This document shows, piece by piece, positions 52,594 through 60,294 of a stretch of 64,000 nt of DNA; position 1 is the stretch's first letter, and each line of letters begins with the position of its first letter. Both the position numbers and the translations under genes were made by a program. The notes under the pieces were generated by a model. That model was not told where the DNA came from and searched no databases. It saw nothing but the letters and a program-made list of their open reading frames with translations. Source of the stretch: an uncultured Lachnospiraceae bacterium (GTDB taxonomy: Bacteria; Bacillota; Clostridia; Lachnospirales; Lachnospiraceae); contig CANRMA010000001.1 in NCBI GenBank assembly GCA_947631625.1, forward strand, positions 62,001 to 126,000, written 5' to 3'.

Positions 52594-53487
52594 CTATAAA
52601 TCCCGGTAGCCAATCCTTATACTATTATTGTTAGGAAAAATCACTCTTACGGAATCGTCCTTATATACCACAATCTGCTTTATCAGCTTCCGGTACAGTT
52701 CCTCATCGAATTCCTCAATCTCTTCTATTCCTGCAAGTGTTTCCCTCATTTCCTCTGCCTTAATATCTTCATCCATAACCTCTAATGTTTTGTACCGCTC
52801 CGAAGCCTGTCGAAATAAAAGCGTCATCATCTCATCGGCTCCCATGTCTTCCGACTCTTCTATGCACTGTGTGATTCTGCGATATTCTGGAGTAATCTGC
52901 TGTTCTTTCTTTTCATATTTTTCTGTCAGTTCGGGATTCTGTATCAACTTATTTATGGCTGTGATACATACCTCTTCCACCTGCCTGTCTGATATAAAAC
53001 CACCGCCGCAGGATACCTTGTTCTGATACACATAATTTTTGCACTTCCACTTGGGTATTCCGTTCACTCTCTTACTGTGTGGCTGGATATGGCTGTAGGG
53101 GCATCCGCATTCTGCACATATCAGCACTCCGCTGAATATGAGCCTTTCCCTTTTGTTCGGTCTGTGTTTTCCACGACTTCCCTCAATCCGTACCTGCTCC
53201 CGTCTTTTCTGTACCCTCTCAAACAGTTCCTTATCTATGATCTGTTCATAATCCTCGGTACCGAGGTAGTTGTAATTCTCCAGTATCCTGCCTATGGAAG
53301 CATGGGACCAGCCCACTCTGTCATGGGCATTTTTTACTCCCATTTCTTTCAAATTTCTTGCTATCCGAAGGGCTGATATTCCGCTGTCATAATCTCTGAA
53401 AATCTGCTCTACAATTTTGCGATGTTCCTCGTAAACCACTATCTTTCCATCCAGAACCTTATACCCGATTGGTGTATGCCACTGCAT
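52594..53487 (-). CDS. Recombinase-like accessory protein lacking the catalytic domain
   Basis: A 297-residue protein that begins inside the Recombinase domain (HTPIGYKVLDGKIVVYEEHRKIVEQIFRDYDSG) and keeps the zinc ribbon (LICAECGCPYSHI ... WKCKNYVYQNKVSCGG) and a helical tail. The resolvase domain with the catalytic Ser is absent from the protein and not found upstream in another frame. It starts within the end of the preceding recombinase gene, so it looks like a genuine short form serving as a DNA-binding helper. ATG 53487 has GGGGG at eight bases. Confidence 0.85.
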   Translation of the reverse strand: MQWHTPIGYKVLDGKIVVYEEHRKIVEQIFRDYDSGISALRIARNLKEMGVKNAHDRVGWSHASIGRILENYNYLGTEDYEQIIDKELFERVQKRREQVRIEGSRGKHRPNKRERLIFSGVLICAECGCPYSHIQPHSKRVNGIPKWKCKNYVYQNKVSCGGGFISDRQVEEVCITAINKLIQNPELTEKYEKKEQQITPEYRRITQCIEESEDMGADEMMTLLFRQASERYKTLEVMDEDIKAEEMRETLAGIEEIEEFDEELYRKLIKQIVVYKDDSVRVIFPNNNSIRIGYRDL

Positions 53488-55074
53488 CTTCACTGCCCCC
53501 TTCCTTTTCCGTCAGCACAAGACCGTTCTTTAGGCAGAAACTAATTTCATGGTCCAGGGATATGCGAATCTCCTTTACTGCCATGTTAAACAACTCTTCC
53601 TGAAACTCCCTCTGGTATCCTTCCTGCTTTAAAAGTCCGATAATCTGCTCCGTCCTCACAATCTCTTTGGTCCGCTTATGCCTTCTTACAAGGAGCGTTT
53701 TCCTTCGCCTGCATTCCGTCAGCCTGTGAGCCAGTTGGTTTCCTTTCTCCATAAAAAGAGCAGAGTCCATATATCCCTTCTTCATTACTTGATTCAGGAT
53801 TCGGCTCTGCTCACTTAAGGAGTGTATCTCATTATCCAATTTTTCGATTTCTTCGGTATCCGGCTTACTTGCTGCCAGCTCCGTTAAGGCTTTCAGCAGG
53901 GGTTCTAGTACGGTTCCCTGATTGATGTACAGCTTATTCCACATATCTACAAATGCCTGCTGTAGCACATCCTCTCTGATTGCTTTCATGTGGCAATATT
54001 CCTTATCTTCCACATGTTTATGGCATGTCCAGATAATTTTCTCATATGGTTTTCCTATATATATTTTCTGCCTGCGGAAGTGGCTTCCGCAATCCCCACA
54101 GATAATTCTGCTTGAGAAGATGTATCTGCTCTGACTTCTTTTCCCATCCATGTTCAGTGTCCTGCTCCGGTACTCCATGATACTCCGTACCGCCTCTGCT
54201 TCCTCATGGGTTATGATGGGTGGATGGGCATCCTTGGTCAGATACATATTCATTTGCCCATAGTTTACCTTTCTGGTAAATGGGAACTGCTTCTCAGTGT
54301 AGGTTCTCTGGTGCAGGGCATCCCCCTCATACACTGGATTTGTTAAAATATTTTTGACTACACTGTCCTGCCATTTTTCACTTTCCCGAATGGTCGGTAT
54401 TTGGTGGTCATTCAGCATTTTGGCTATCACATAGGCTCCCATTCCGTTAAGGTAGCATTCAAAAATCCACCTTACCACCTCTGCCTCAGTTTCTTCTATG
54501 ATAAGGTTTCCATCCTCATCCTTCCGGTACCCGTATGCCGGTGTTCCTACGATAAAGGTTCCATTCTCAAATCGGTTGATGATTGCCCATCGGTTATTTC
54601 CCGAAAAATCTTCCGATTCTCCCTGTGCTACGGATGCCAGTATTGTCAGCATCAGGTCACTGGCTTCGGTTAATGTGTTTATGTTCTCTTTTTAAAATAA
54701 ATCCCCACACCGATTGCCTTTAATTTTCGGATGGTTTGTATGCATTCCACCGTATTTCTGGCAAATCTCGTTATGGACTTGGTCAGAATCAGGTCGATAT
54801 CTCCCTCTTCACAGGCGGCTATCATTGCCTTGAAATCATCCCTGCCCTTTACCTTGGTTCCGGTGATTCCCTCATCCGCATACACACCTGCGAACTCCCA
54901 GAGTGGATTATTCTCTATATTTTCCGTATAATACTCCACCTGTGTGGCATAAGATTCTGCCTGCGCTCTTGATCCAGTACTGACTCTGGCATAGGCACAC
55001 ACTTTTAACCTCTGCTGTGGCTGCGTATGTTTACTTTCGGAAATCGCATTTATGACTGTTACTTTTTTAGCCAT
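53459..55074 (-). pseudogene. Large serine recombinase split by a frameshift
   Basis: The N-terminal part (from ATG 55074, AAAGGGG upstream) contains the catalytic domain (LKVCAYARVSTGSRAQAESYATQ ... SITRFARNT), but after GVGIYFKK it ends at a stop at 54679. In the next frame the protein continues ENINTLTEASDLMLTILASVAQGESED and runs to 53459 with the Recombinase domain, zinc ribbon (CGDCGSHFRR ... WTCHKHVEDKEYC) and tail. A TTTTAAAAAGAG tract that is one A short explains the break. It would be about 538 residues when restored. It is a pseudogene unless the shift is a sequencing error or is bypassed by slippage. Confidence 0.88.
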
Positions 55075-55161
55075 ATTGGTTCCCCTTTCCTTTATTTTCA
55101 AGGAATTCCTCCCCTGTTAGCACCATACACTACCACACAATTTGGAATATATCTAGCGTTT

Positions 55162-55317
55162 TTACAGATATACTTTTGCAAGTTCGGGAGAAAACGTCTC
55201 AATGTTCAAAACAGCGATTTTTTCCCTTTCTTCCTCACTTATGAGGCCACTTTCCTGCATCTTTTTCAGTATGTATTCTGCTAGCTTATACTTGACTTCA
55301 TTAGATTCCTTCTTCAT
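55162..55317 (-). CDS. Small protein before recombinases (51 aa)
   Basis: A 51-residue acidic helical protein, starting MKKESNEVKYKLAEYILKKM and containing ESGLISEEEREKIAVLN. AGGAG lies six bases before the ATG. It resembles the short SHOCT-like or conserved mobile-element peptides often found just before such recombinase genes. Its function is unknown. Confidence 0.7.
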   Translation of the reverse strand: MKKESNEVKYKLAEYILKKMQESGLISEEEREKIAVLNIETFSPELAKVYL

Positions 55318-55326
55318 AAACTGCTC

Positions 55327-55425
55327 CTAATCCAACTCATATAAACTGACGGTTTTTACCGCCATGCAGGTAGCCACTACCAGAATCACGCCTGTCGCAC
55401 ATACTACAATAATTACTACTCTCAT
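55327..55425 (-). CDS. Small hydrophobic peptide (32 aa)
   Basis: A 32-codon frame beginning MRVVIIVVCATGVILVVATC and ending VKTVSLYELD, essentially one transmembrane helix. GGAGG lies seven bases before the ATG, an ideal ribosome site. It is 9 bp upstream of the next small gene. The function is unknown; a type I toxin-like or membrane regulator role is possible but unproven. Confidence 0.6.
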   Translation of the reverse strand: MRVVIIVVCATGVILVVATCMAVKTVSLYELD

Positions 55426-55478
55426 CACTTTTCCTCCAAATTTTAGTTATACTAAATTTATCCCCCAAAGAAACACAC

Positions 55479-55990
55479 TTACATCATCTGGCACTCTGCC
55501 ATCGTGACTGCTTCGTCCTCTGCAGCAAAGTACATATCTGATTCCTCTCTGGTTACCATTAAGATTTCCCCGGCTTCCTTCTCTCCCATCTGAATCGGTG
55601 CAAGATAAGGAATAATCTCTGCACACAGCTTCTGATCCGGGCAGGTGTTGATAAAGCCACCATAGGTATCCAAAATCAAGCGGTCAACCATGTCGGTAAT
55701 TATCATTTTCTCTGAATCATAAAAATGACTGCCAAGGAAATTTGCCATATTCCCTGGTGTAGTGGAAATAAAAAACTCCTGTAATTTTCTCCGTCACTTG
55801 GATAAAAATAGGCATATCTAGCCCTTTCTGTATCCAGAATCTTTTCTACCATGCTCTTTTCTTTCTCTGCCATGATTTCTTCCTCCGCTTCACGCTTCCT
55901 TAATTTCTGTGCCGCTAAAACACACAAGAATGCGGCAGAAGTTTTCTGCCCCTCTGCCGCATGGATTCTGTGATTTAGTCTCACTGCCAT
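55479..55990 (-). pseudogene. Mobile-element gene broken by a frameshift
   Basis: Two frames make one protein. MAVRLNHRIHAAEGQKTSAA ... YFYPSDGENYRSFLFPLHQG (from 55990) continues, after one missing G in the GGGAATATGG stretch near 55750, as NMANFLGSHFYDSEKMIITDM ... ILMVTREESDMYFAAEDEA to 55479. The restored length is about 170 residues. I do not recognise the family. Its start overlaps the preceding 55-residue gene by 10 bp. Alternatively the second part could be translated independently from its own ATG at 55748. Confidence 0.6.
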
Positions 55991-56148
55991 AATCCTTCAC
56001 TTCTTGTAAGTGATTTGCTCCTATTCGACACTACTTCCCGGAGCCGGAACGCCGCAAAGACAGAGAAAAAATAATCCTCTGTCTGCTCATCCCTTGGGCA
56101 GTCAATCCAGACTGTCTGCGGTTCCTGCCATAATAGGCAGACAGACAT
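55981..56148 (-). CDS. Small mobile-element protein (55 aa)
   Basis: A 55-residue frame, MSVCLLWQEPQTVWIDCPRD ... FFSVFAAFRLREVVSNR, preceded by GGAGG with 12-base spacing and overlapping the next start codon by 10 bp. That coupling is typical of conjugative-element operons. The function is unknown. Confidence 0.5.
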   Translation of the reverse strand: MSVCLLWQEPQTVWIDCPRDEQTEDYFFSVFAAFRLREVVSNRSKSLTRSEGLWQ

Positions 56149-56536
56149 CACAGGAATCTCACCTCCACCACTGCGTGCTGGCTAATCTCAAGGAGTATCA
56201 TTATAGGCCATTTCCCTCTTCGCACCTGCCTACCACAGACAGGCTGTACCCCGGTTGTCCCGCTCGACTCCTTAGATGCGATCTTTTTTACATCCGACAG
56301 ACGGATGCAGGAGTGTCATTGCGCCCCAGTTACGGCTCCTTAAATGGCTAATGTATCTGGACTGCTAGATATGGCTGGCAAAACACATCGTGATTATGTG
56401 CAGCTCTCGGAAGCAGATATAAGGGTATCCACTCCGGCATTTTCAAAGTACCACGAGAGGATTTTCGGAAGATACCATCCGCCCGAAAAAAAACCTCTCA
56501 TAAGGTACTCACACAAAATCACGATTTGAGGGGGTA
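56149..56536. other. Gene-poor, GC-rich stretch of the element
   Basis: 388 bp between the sigma-like gene and the small genes, with several short inverted repeats (for example around TCACGATT and CTCTCGTGG). It contains no frame with a convincing ribosome site. A 34-codon minus-strand frame and a 61-codon plus-strand frame lack supporting signals. It may be a regulatory leader or remnant. Confidence 0.4.
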
Positions 56537-56962
56537 CTAATCAAAAAAATTTTTAATTTTCTTTAAAGCACCAGCGATACTTTCCCTGACATTCTTTTCT
56601 CCAACTCCCTTTTTCTCGGCTATTTGCCTGTAGGTAAGTCCTTCAAAAAAATAAAGATGCAGTCGTTCTCTCTGTACTTCAGTGAGTGACTGCATCGCCT
56701 TCTGTAGGGTTTCTAGCTCCATCTGCCGGATAACCATATCCTCCAATGATTCGCCTGAATCAAATGCCAAATCCTCAGTCTCTCCCTCTGTATATCCCTC
56801 CCTGGTTACATGTCTTAAATCACGCATCTCCTGTGCATGTGCTTCCTTGCGGAATGTTTCTGTCAACGCCTCATATACCTCTTTGGTGACATAGGTATAT
56901 TCCGTTTCTCCAATTGCGTCTTTGTAAAAATCTTTTACTCTAATTTTTATCCATTCTAACAT
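56537..56962 (-). CDS. Sigma-70 family region-4 protein of conjugative-element type
   Basis: A 141-residue protein. The N-terminal half contains an element-specific segment (VTREGYTEGETEDLAFDSGESLEDMV). The C-terminal half is a sigma region 4 HTH (LQKAMQSLTEVQRERLHLYFFEGLTYRQIAEKKGVGEKNVRESIAGALKKIKNFF). It resembles the small sigma-like regulators of Tn916/Tn1549-type elements that control excision and transfer genes. GGAGG lies eight bases before the ATG. No region 2 is present. Confidence 0.85.
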   Translation of the reverse strand: MLEWIKIRVKDFYKDAIGETEYTYVTKEVYEALTETFRKEAHAQEMRDLRHVTREGYTEGETEDLAFDSGESLEDMVIRQMELETLQKAMQSLTEVQRERLHLYFFEGLTYRQIAEKKGVGEKNVRESIAGALKKIKNFFD

Positions 56963-57050
56963 CTATGTGTCCTCCATTTCGTAATTTTTTGAAATGAAGG
57001 ACACATGGCGGATCTCTGGCTTTATGGTTCTTGCATGTAGGTATTAAAAA

Positions 57051-57093
57051 GGGTGCAATTCACATGCCGAACAAAGCATGCAAAACTGCACCC
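57051..57093 (-). terminator. Second hairpin downstream of agrD
   Basis: GGGTGCAATT-type stem (57051-57060) pairs with AACTGCACCC (57084-57093), with an inner CATGC/GCATG stem. The minus strand continues TTTTTAATACC. It probably backs up the agrD terminator. Confidence 0.7.
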
Positions 57094-57126
57094 GATTAAT
57101 TATTGTATTATTTTGTATTTACAAAA

Positions 57127-57178
57127 AAATACTGCCATATCCATGAATAATCTCTACTCGACAGATATTGCAGTATTT
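57127..57178 (-). terminator. Terminator of agrD
   Basis: AAATACTGC-C-ATAT and ATAT-T-GCAGTATTT form a long stem. On the minus strand it ends in TTTTTTTGT. It starts 19 bp after the agrD stop. Confidence 0.82.
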
Positions 57179-57196
57179 ACCTCTTGCATCAACGAT

Positions 57197-57340
57197 TTAT
57201 TTACGAAATTCTTTCATTCCTGCTGGCTGCTTCGGCTGATGAAGAACATACATACATCTGCTGTCTGCCGCCATTTTCACAGAATTACGAGCTACTTTCT
57301 CTAAAATTGTTGCTGTGATATTAGCCTGTTTCTTTGACAT
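57197..57340 (-). CDS. agrD: AgrD-type cyclic peptide pheromone precursor
   Basis: A 47-residue precursor. It has an amphipathic N-terminal leader (KKQANITATILEKVARNSVKMAA), the segment ADSRCMYVLHQPKQP with a Cys that forms the thiolactone ring, and an acidic/basic tail (AGMKEFRK). The SRC...HQPKQP end is typical of Lachnospiraceae cyclic lactone autoinducers. ATG 57340 has GGAGG at eight bases. It is transcribed divergently from agrB, which processes it. Normally agrB and agrD are in one operon, so the arrangement is unusual. An extended -10 (TGCTATACT) lies upstream. Confidence 0.9.
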   Translation of the reverse strand: MSKKQANITATILEKVARNSVKMAADSRCMYVLHQPKQPAGMKEFRK

Positions 57341-57482
57341 AATGAATACCTCCTGTTTTTTTAAACAAAAGTATAGCATTTCTTACCTGTTATATGCCTT
57401 ATAAGTTGAATTTCCGACATAATACGTCATTTTTCCTCTTTCTTTGTTTTATACTGTAGGATTGTTAAAGGAGACCTCTGCT

Positions 57483-58052
57483 ATGGAACATTTATCTATT
57501 GTATTAACTAAATATATCTTTAAAAAGGGAAGTATTGATGAAAAAAATTACGAAATATACCAATATGGCTTTCAATGCTTTTTAGAAGTTTCTGCCAGCA
57601 CAATTTGCAGTATTGTGATTGCCTTGTTGCTGCATATGTTTTCCGAATGCATGTTTTTCTTCCTATTGTTTATTCCAATGCGTTCATTCAGCGGCGGCTT
57701 GCATTTAAAAACCTATTTTTCCTGTTTTATCGGCTCCTGCTTGATACTAACTACTACCCTGCTTATTGTAAAATACCTTACTATCCCGATTCCTATTTCC
57801 TTTATGCTGTACGTGTTTTGTGCCATTATAATTTTAATCATAGGACCTGTAGATCATCAAAACCGGGAAGTTGATTCACAGGAAAACCGCATTTTTATCC
57901 GAAGAACACATTTTACCTTATTATTCAGTTTTCTGCTTGCAGTTATTTTCGCCATAACAGGAAATACAAGATATATGTTTCTTCAGGCAATTGTATTTGC
58001 TTTCATATGTATAACCTCTTTTATCGGACGAGTTGCTTATAAACAGTCTTAA
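57483..58052 (+). CDS. agrB: AgrB accessory gene regulator endopeptidase
   Basis: A 189-residue membrane protein that cleaves and cyclises AgrD. The catalytic region reads FIPMRSFSGGLHLKTYFSCFIG with His in GGLH and Cys in SCFIG (about residues 66-80). About five hydrophobic segments follow. AAAGGAG lies nine bases before the ATG at 57483. No agrC or agrA is nearby, so the receptor must be elsewhere, or the peptide may act on other cells. Its stop overlaps the convergent gene by 4 bp. Confidence 0.92.
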   Translation: MEHLSIVLTKYIFKKGSIDEKNYEIYQYGFQCFLEVSASTICSIVIALLLHMFSECMFFFLLFIPMRSFSGGLHLKTYFSCFIGSCLILTTTLLIVKYLTIPIPISFMLYVFCAIIILIIGPVDHQNREVDSQENRIFIRRTHFTLLFSFLLAVIFAITGNTRYMFLQAIVFAFICITSFIGRVAYKQS

Positions 58053-58417
58053 TTTTCCGCCTGTAAAGCAATATGGATTTTATTCTGAAGGATTTGTATA
58101 CTTTGTCTATATTCTTCCTGAAGCAAATCCGGGATTTCATTGTCAAGATTACAAATATTTTCGTAATCTTGACAGCCTAACAGCTCTCTATTCTTATAAA
58201 ACCATTGCCAGCGCCAATTACGCAGCAAACTGTCCGCCATTTCTTCCGGAGAATGAAAAACCTCATCAATTTTCATTGAGTTGTTCTGTGTACTATCTCT
58301 TTCATACAATCCGAATACAGATACATAGCCCACTTGGTACATATAGGCAATATGATAATCCCTTGATTGCTCAAGTGTCTCTGAAAAAACAGCTATCAAC
58401 TCCTCGTATTTGTCCAT
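58049..58417 (-). CDS. Mobile-element protein of unknown function (122 aa)
   Basis: A 122-residue protein rich in acidic and aromatic residues: MDKYEELIAVFSETLEQSRDYHIAYM, RDSTQNNSMKIDEVFHSPEEMAD, LLRNWRWQWFYKNREL. I do not recognise a domain, but proteins of this look are common in Firmicutes conjugative elements. AGGAGAG precedes the ATG. It converges on agrB with overlapping stops. Upstream (58418-58648) is AT-rich with no gene seen. Confidence 0.68.
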   Translation of the reverse strand: MDKYEELIAVFSETLEQSRDYHIAYMYQVGYVSVFGLYERDSTQNNSMKIDEVFHSPEEMADSLLRNWRWQWFYKNRELLGCQDYENICNLDNEIPDLLQEEYRQSIQILQNKIHIALQAEN

Positions 58418-58648
58418 CTAATAATCTCTCCTCAATATCACACCATTGCATAAAGGTTATAATGGTTATTATTTATTTTTCATATTAAAACTTATCATAA
58501 CACTTATTTCTTCTATTAACTATTACTACATCAAATATTACCAAAATTCATTTTCTCTGTCTTACTCCTTAAAATGCAAAAGTTCCCTGCATAGGCCACA
58601 GTGAACCATACCATAGTCCACCCGACCTACGCAGTATCCCCTTTGTGT

Positions 58649-58906
58649 TTACCTTATGATTTCAAACAACAGACTGCTTCTGCCACCATTATCACGCCAA
58701 CGCTGTTTCTTTCGTATAAATCCGTTCCTCTCCAAATCTCTGATTGCACGTTTTACCGTGCTGACAGACAGATGCAGTTCCCTTGCAATGGTACCGATTG
58801 CCGGGTAGCAGGTGCCTTCCTTATACGCACGATCCTTTAAGTACAGATATACCGCAACAGCCCTATGGGGCAGTTCTGCTTCGTATATTTCTTTTTTGCT
58901 CAACAA
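58649..58906 (-). CDS. Small HTH protein, copy 1
   Basis: About 85 residues, starting at TTG (58906 or 58903). The HTH reads YPAIGTIARELHLSVSTVKRAIRDLERNGFIRKKQR, a winged-helix like the replication-initiator/GntR type. The C-terminal WRDNGGRSSLLFEIIR is shared with copy 2. It is a tandem duplicate of the gene at 58991-59245 with roughly 85 percent identity by eye. It is probably an element regulator. Confidence 0.78.
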   Translation of the reverse strand: MLSKKEIYEAELPHRAVAVYLYLKDRAYKEGTCYPAIGTIARELHLSVSTVKRAIRDLERNGFIRKKQRWRDNGGRSSLLFEIIR

Positions 58907-58990
58907 TTGTATTATAAACCAAATTCTATAAAAAGCTATATATTTTATAAATCTATTCTCTGTTTTAGATAATAAGTTACACCTTTGCGC

Positions 58991-59245
58991 TTACCTTATG
59001 ATTTCAAAAAGCAGACTGCTTCTGCCACCATTATCACGCCAACGCTGTTTCTTTCGTATAAATCCGTTCTCCTCCAAATCGCTGATCGCACGTTTTACGG
59101 TACTGACTGATAAATGTAGTTCCTTTGCAATGGTACCGATTGCCGGGCAGCTGCTGCCTTCCTTATTCGCACGATCCATTAAGTACAGATATACCGCCAC
59201 AGCCCTATGTAGCAGTTCTGCTGCATATATTTCTTTTTTGCTCAA
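58991..59245 (-). CDS. Small HTH protein, copy 2
   Basis: 84 residues with a TTG start at 59245. The HTH is CPAIGTIAKELHLSVSTVKRAISDLEENGFIRKKQR and the tail WRDNGGRSSLLFEIIR. It lies just after the stop of the upstream broken gene (59254) and before copy 1, with 84 bp between copies. Differences from copy 1 are scattered substitutions, so both may be functional. Confidence 0.78.
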   Translation of the reverse strand: MSKKEIYAAELLHRAVAVYLYLMDRANKEGSSCPAIGTIAKELHLSVSTVKRAISDLEENGFIRKKQRWRDNGGRSSLLFEIIR

Positions 59246-59253
59246 CTAATCAC

Positions 59254-60035
59254 CTAATCCTCTGTTCTGAGAGCTTTTCTGACCTTGGCAACCGTTTCAT
59301 TCATCTGCGACTGCATCATACCACCACTTCGGGATGCAGTGCCTTGTTCCGTACTTTCTGGCTCCTCATCCACACAGCACATATATCTGCGGATAATCTT
59401 TTCTTCAATCTCCTGCTTGTCTGCATAGGCTACCTTTCTTGCTGACTTTTCCTCAATCTCGTATGGCTCCTCAAAGGTGATTCCCCACTTTAGAAAGCAT
59501 TCACGATAAGTCTCAGTATCTCATCTGGTATCAGGTTTCGGTCTGTCAGATCCGACAATCGGATATGCTTGGTTCCGTTATAAACATCCTTAGCTGCATG
59601 GAATAATATATACTGTTCTAGCGTCACACCTCCAAGCCTTACCCGGTCAAAGTAAATCCCGGTATCCAACACATTTTTACGTACCTTATCCCAGAGTTCT
59701 TCATCCGCAGACAAAAAAATACAGAGACAGCATAGTTTGGTGTATGCTGTAATGTTTTTGATTTCTTTCCCATAAGCAGGGAATAAACGTCATTTCTGTG
59801 TTTCATACTTCTGAAAATCAGTTCCTTATCTGCCTCTGCAAAAATTTTCTCCACCCTTTTTTTTCAGATGTTCCAACTGCATACGGCTGATAACACAATC
59901 CACAATTTCAGAATAGTTTCCTCGGCTTTTCCAGTACATCTCCTCAATGATACAGATGTCATATCCTCTCGGTCTGTACCCCGGCGGTTGTTGCATCTTC
60001 CTTTCCAGTATCCGAAGTTCCAGACTTAAACAAAA
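59254..60035 (-). pseudogene. Mobile-element gene with three frameshifts
   Basis: Following the protein across frames from about 60035: LELRILERKMQQPPGYRPRGYDICIIEEMYWKSRG ... VISRMQLEHLKK; shift in an A8 run (needs A7); VEKIFAEADKELIFRSMKHRNDVYSLLMGKKSKTLQHTPNYAVSVFF; shift in a T7 run (needs T8); LSADEELWDKVRKNVLDTGIYFDRVRLGG ... LRLIVNAF; shift at TTTCTAAAG (one C short); LKWGITFEEPYEIEEKSAR to LRTED at 59254. About 255 residues when restored. I do not recognise the family. No confident start codon was found. Confidence 0.72.
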
Positions 60036-60069
60036 TAATTCTTACATTCTTATCTCCATAAACAAAAAT

Positions 60070-60109
60070 AAGGCGGCACCTATTCCATTTTTAAAAAAAG
60101 TACCGCCTT
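60070..60109 (-). terminator. Terminator-like hairpin beyond rlmD
   Basis: AAGGCGG (60070-60076) pairs with CCGCCTT (60103-60109) plus two more pairs after a mismatch. On the minus strand it is followed by ATTTTTGTTT. It lies 185 bp after rlmD, inside the element flank. Confidence 0.55.
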
Positions 60110-60216
60110 GCGTTCCTACCCTTATTCACTTTTACCTTTGCTTACCACTCCCTCCTTAGTTTTTTCTCCAAATCACTCCCAAGACCACTTTTTTACCCCT
60201 GTGCATCTTTAAAAAC

Positions 60217-60288
60217 GGGCAAAAAATTGGACAAAAACTAGCCATTTTTCAGCCTAATTTTTGCCCTCAAACCACAACATCTTGTGGT
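60217..60288. repeat. Cluster of inverted repeats at the rlmD/element junction
   Basis: GGGCAAAAAATT (60217-60228) pairs with AATTTTTGCCC (60256-60266). Six to seven bases after the rlmD stop lies a perfect hairpin, ACCACAA-CATC-TTGTGGT (60271-60288). Neither has a T-tract typical of a terminator. The location suggests recombinase or attachment-site structure; the crossover core was not identified. Confidence 0.45.
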
Positions 60289-60294
60289 CAAACC

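Noticed and set aside
56344-56529. Plus-strand 61-residue frame in the element
   Set aside because: No ribosome site, opposite to all neighbouring element genes.
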